Assembly (NCBI RefSeq): GCF_010093045.1
Contig: NZ_CP048115.1
Coordinates: forward strand, 2,356,001-2,420,000
Source of the DNA: Mucilaginibacter sp. 14171R-50
GTDB taxonomy: Bacteria > Bacteroidota > Bacteroidia > Sphingobacteriales > Sphingobacteriaceae
DNA: 64,000 nt
Direction of reading: 5' to 3'
The notes under the pieces were generated by a model, which did no database searches, was not told where the DNA came from, and worked only from the letters and a program-made list of their open reading frames with translations. Positions 61,570-64,000 of the stretch are shown here, piece after piece. A program made the position numbers and the translations under genes. Positions within the stretch are counted from its first letter, which is position 1; every line of letters begins with the position of its first letter.

Positions 61570-64000
61570 ATGTATAAACAATTTTTACTTAGTATAAGCG
61601 CGATTGTGCTGCTGCTGATGCTTGGCGGCACGGCGATGGCTCAAAACACCACCATAAGCGGCAAAATAACTGACAGCGCTGATGGCTCGACAATGCCTGG
61701 TGTAAGCGTTGTTGTAACAGGTACCACTATTGGTACCACTACCGATGCCAACGGCCGATATAGCCTGAGCATACCATCAACGGCAAAGAGCCTTACCTTA
61801 ACATTTATAGGTTACACCACCAAACAAGTACCGTTAACGGGTGCTACAACATTAAACATTACTTTAACCCAATCCAGCAATGCCCTTAGCGAGGTAACGG
61901 TAGTAAGCGTAGGGTACGGCACGCTTGATAAACGCGAGGTATCAAGCGCCATTGCCCACGTATCAGGCAAAGACCTTTTACCGGTATCGGCAAACAACCC
62001 CTTGATGTCTTTACAGGGAAAAGTTGCAGGCTTAACCATCACCAACACAGCCAGCGGCGACCCTAATTCATCACCAAACGTACAATTGCGTGGTATATCA
62101 TCCCGTAATGCCGGGTTGGGCCCGCTTTACGTAGTTAACGGTATCCCGGGTGGTAATATTGATAACATTAATCAAAATGATATTGAAAGTATCGACGTAC
62201 TGAAGGGCGGGGCAGCGGCAGCGATTTACGGTACCCGCGGCAGCAATGGCGTTATTATTATTACCACCAAGAAAGGCACGTCACAATCGCGTTTTTTTTA
62301 TGATGGTTACGCAGCGTTCGACTATGTGACAAACCGCCTTGAAAACCTTTCGGCTGACGACTTTGTGAAGTACCGGGTATCAGCCAAGCAAGGCCAGGAT
62401 TACGGCGCCCGTACCGACTGGTTGAAAGCTGTTACCAATTCTCCTGCGTTTAGCCAGAAACATACTGTACAGATGTCTGGCGGTTCAGACAAAACAAATT
62501 ATTTTGCTTCGGCAGATTATCGGAATGCGGATGGTATCGACCTTAGGGCGCATAAAAAAGAATATGGAGCACGTATCAATATTACGCATACTACCGACGA
62601 TAACTTCCTTACCGCCACGCTGAACGTTGCACCCCGTTTCATGACGACCAGTAACGCAGACCAGGGCAACTTTAACAACGCTTTAACGCTTAACCCAACT
62701 TATTCCATCTACGATGATAAGGGTAAGTATAGCTACATCAACACGGGTTTCTTCTCAAACAACCCTGTTGAGAACGGCCGGCTCATTAAATCAGAAGGTG
62801 ACATTAAGGAGTTGGACATGAATGCATCATTAAAAGCCAACATCCTGAAAAACCTGAGCACCACGGTTACTATTTCTGAGATAAGCCGTTCTGCCCGCAG
62901 CATGAACTTTGCGCCGTCGACACTGTCGAGTATCGTTCACGCAAACAAAACCACTCAAACCAACTATGCATCGCAAAGCCAGGAGGAAAATGATCAAAAG
63001 AACGTAGAGTGGACGGGTAACTACTCGCTTAACCTGGGGCGCAATCATTTTAAATTATTGGGTGGTTACTCGTATTCGATATATAACTATAAACAGTTTT
63101 CTGCACAGAACTACGACTTCCCTTTCGACATCTATCTTTGGAATAACCTGGGCTCGGGCTTGTACAATGGCGGGGCGGCCGGCCAGGGGCAGTCGGCTGT
63201 TGGATCAACCCAAAACGGCTCAACACTTATAGCTTTTTTCGGGCGGTTAAACTATGATTTTGACAGCAAATACATCCTTACTGCAAGTTTACGTCACGAA
63301 GGTTCATCAAAGTTTGGTGCAAATAACAAATGGGGCGATTTTCCTGCGGTTTCCGGTGCCTGGCGCATATCTGAGGAGGAGTTTTTGAAGAACAGCGTGT
63401 CATGGATCAACGATTTAAAAATAAGGGCTGATTATGGTATAACCGGTAACCAGGACTTTGGTAACTACCTTTCGTTGCTGTTATATGGTGGTGCCGGATA
63501 TTTCCCGTTTAATGGCGTGCAATACCAGGTGTATGGTCCGGCTCAGAACGTAAACCCTAACCTAAGCTGGGAGCGTTCTACAAACATCAACGTAGGTGTC
63601 GACTTCACAATGCTAAACAGCCGTTTAAGCGGTTCTATTGATTACTATGTACGCACCAATAAAGATTTGCTGGGCTCTTATCAAGTCCCTCTTCCGCCAA
63701 ACCCGCAAGATAATACTTTCACCAATGTGGGTACAATGCGCAACAACGGTATCGAGGCAACTTTGACTGGTCACATTGTGAGGGGCAGTCAATTTAACTA
63801 TAACGCCAGTGTTGCTTTTTCTTATAATAAAAACAAATTCATTTCTTTTTCTAATAATCTTTATAAAGGAGCGCCGTTTCAGGATGTTGCAGGCTTACCG
63901 GCACCCGGTTCGCCAGGGGCAATCCAACGGATACAGGAAGGGCATAGCATAGGCGAGTTTTATACTTTGCGTTCTGCCGGTGTAAATGATAACGGCGAAT
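61570..64000 (+). CDS. SusC/RagA-type TonB-linked outer-membrane receptor, 5' part
   Basis: The gene starts at ATG 61570 and stays open to the window end (810 codons). Signal peptide ends G-G-T-A-M-A-Q. Residues 22-108 form the CarboxypepD_reg-like domain (T-I-S-G-K-I-T-D, P-G-V-S-V-V-V-T-G-T), followed by the SusC linker S-V-G-Y-G-T near 114, then the plug with L-Q-G-K-V-A-G-L near 150, L-Y-V-V-N-G-I-P near 187 and D-I-E-S-I-D-V-L-K-G-G-A-A-A-A-I-Y-G near 202; the barrel begins at about 235. A paired SusD gene should follow outside the window. It imports glycan fragments across the outer membrane. Confidence 0.95.
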   Translation, partial: MYKQFLLSISAIVLLLMLGGTAMAQNTTISGKITDSADGSTMPGVSVVVTGTTIGTTTDANGRYSLSIPSTAKSLTLTFIGYTTKQVPLTGATTLNITLTQSSNALSEVTVVSVGYGTLDKREVSSAIAHVSGKDLLPVSANNPLMSLQGKVAGLTITNTASGDPNSSPNVQLRGISSRNAGLGPLYVVNGIPGGNIDNINQNDIESIDVLKGGAAAAIYGTRGSNGVIIITTKKGTSQSRFFYDGYAAFDYVTNRLENLSADDFVKYRVSAKQGQDYGARTDWLKAVTNSPAFSQKHTVQMSGGSDKTNYFASADYRNADGIDLRAHKKEYGARINITHTTDDNFLTATLNVAPRFMTTSNADQGNFNNALTLNPTYSIYDDKGKYSYINTGFFSNNPVENGRLIKSEGDIKELDMNASLKANILKNLSTTVTISEISRSARSMNFAPSTLSSIVHANKTTQTNYASQSQEENDQKNVEWTGNYSLNLGRNHFKLLGGYSYSIYNYKQFSAQNYDFPFDIYLWNNLGSGLYNGGAAGQGQSAVGSTQNGSTLIAFFGRLNYDFDSKYILTASLRHEGSSKFGANNKWGDFPAVSGAWRISEEEFLKNSVSWINDLKIRADYGITGNQDFGNYLSLLLYGGAGYFPFNGVQYQVYGPAQNVNPNLSWERSTNINVGVDFTMLNSRLSGSIDYYVRTNKDLLGSYQVPLPPNPQDNTFTNVGTMRNNGIEATLTGHIVRGSQFNYNASVAFSYNKNKFISFSNNLYKGAPFQDVAGLPAPGSPGAIQRIQEGHSIGEFYTLRSAGVNDNGE

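Overview
The window looks like a chromosomal piece of a Bacteroidota genome, most likely family Sphingobacteriaceae (Mucilaginibacter/Pedobacter-like). The grounds are a SusC/RagA-type outer-membrane receptor, a DUF6377 (SusR-like) regulator, DUF5686 and DUF2809 proteins, an HU/SPOR fusion, promoters of the Bacteroidota TAnnTTTG type, weak ribosome-binding sites, and families of short intergenic palindromes and heptanucleotide arrays. No 16S gene or phylogenetic marker comparison is available here, so the genus is inferred.

Layout. 1-5.4 kb: 3' end of a two-component sensor kinase, small conserved proteins, a secreted-protein gene broken by one in-frame TAG, an HdrDE/GlpC-like membrane Fe-S oxidoreductase operon with a DUF2750 gene inside it, and tRNA-Phe. 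5.4-12.4 kb: trehalose synthase/phosphatase fusion, a DoxX-like membrane protein, a CotH-kinase lipoprotein and a 2OG-Fe(II) oxygenase. 12.4-22.5 kb: PBP4-type carboxypeptidase, two APC amino acid permeases, membrane pyrophosphatase, a RelE/Phd toxin-antitoxin pair, an MFS transporter and MarC. 22.5-30.7 kb: RsmB-like RNA methyltransferase, a periplasmic-binding-like lipoprotein and GMP synthase in one overlapping run, then a GNAT, a DUF5686 protein and an aldo-keto reductase. 30.8-40.3 kb: one long minus-strand run TPR protein - beta-barrel - HU/SPOR - ExbB - ExbD - TonB - FolC, which reads as an envelope energy-transduction module. 40.5-44.7 kb: DUF922-like metalloprotease, single-domain response regulator, sugar nucleotidyltransferase and M42 aminopeptidase. 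44.9-49.4 kb: a two-gene secreted glycan unit ending in a GH78 alpha-L-rhamnosidase.

49.4-55.4 kb is the most interesting part: a four-gene class II lanthipeptide operon. It has a LanM synthetase with a Cys-Cys-Cys zinc site of the ProcM type, a precursor with a Nif11-type leader ending in Gly-Gly and a 45-residue core with four cysteines, and two co-directional, overlapping genes of no recognised lanthipeptide function. One of those two looks like a tandem CYTH/triphosphate-tunnel protein. No dedicated peptidase-exporter (LanT) or immunity gene is visible. 55.6-59.6 kb: an MpaB/DUF2236 protein and a DUF2809 protein, and divergently a full-length rifamycin phosphotransferase. 59.7 kb to the end: a SusR-like regulator followed by the 5' part of a SusC gene that runs off the window, the start of a polysaccharide-utilisation-type locus.

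Recurring non-coding structure: heptanucleotide tandem arrays sit directly against the start codons of three minus-strand genes and also appear inside folC; an ACTTTG-N5-CAAAGT palindrome precedes two unrelated membrane-protein genes; and several hairpin-forming interspersed repeats share long identical segments.
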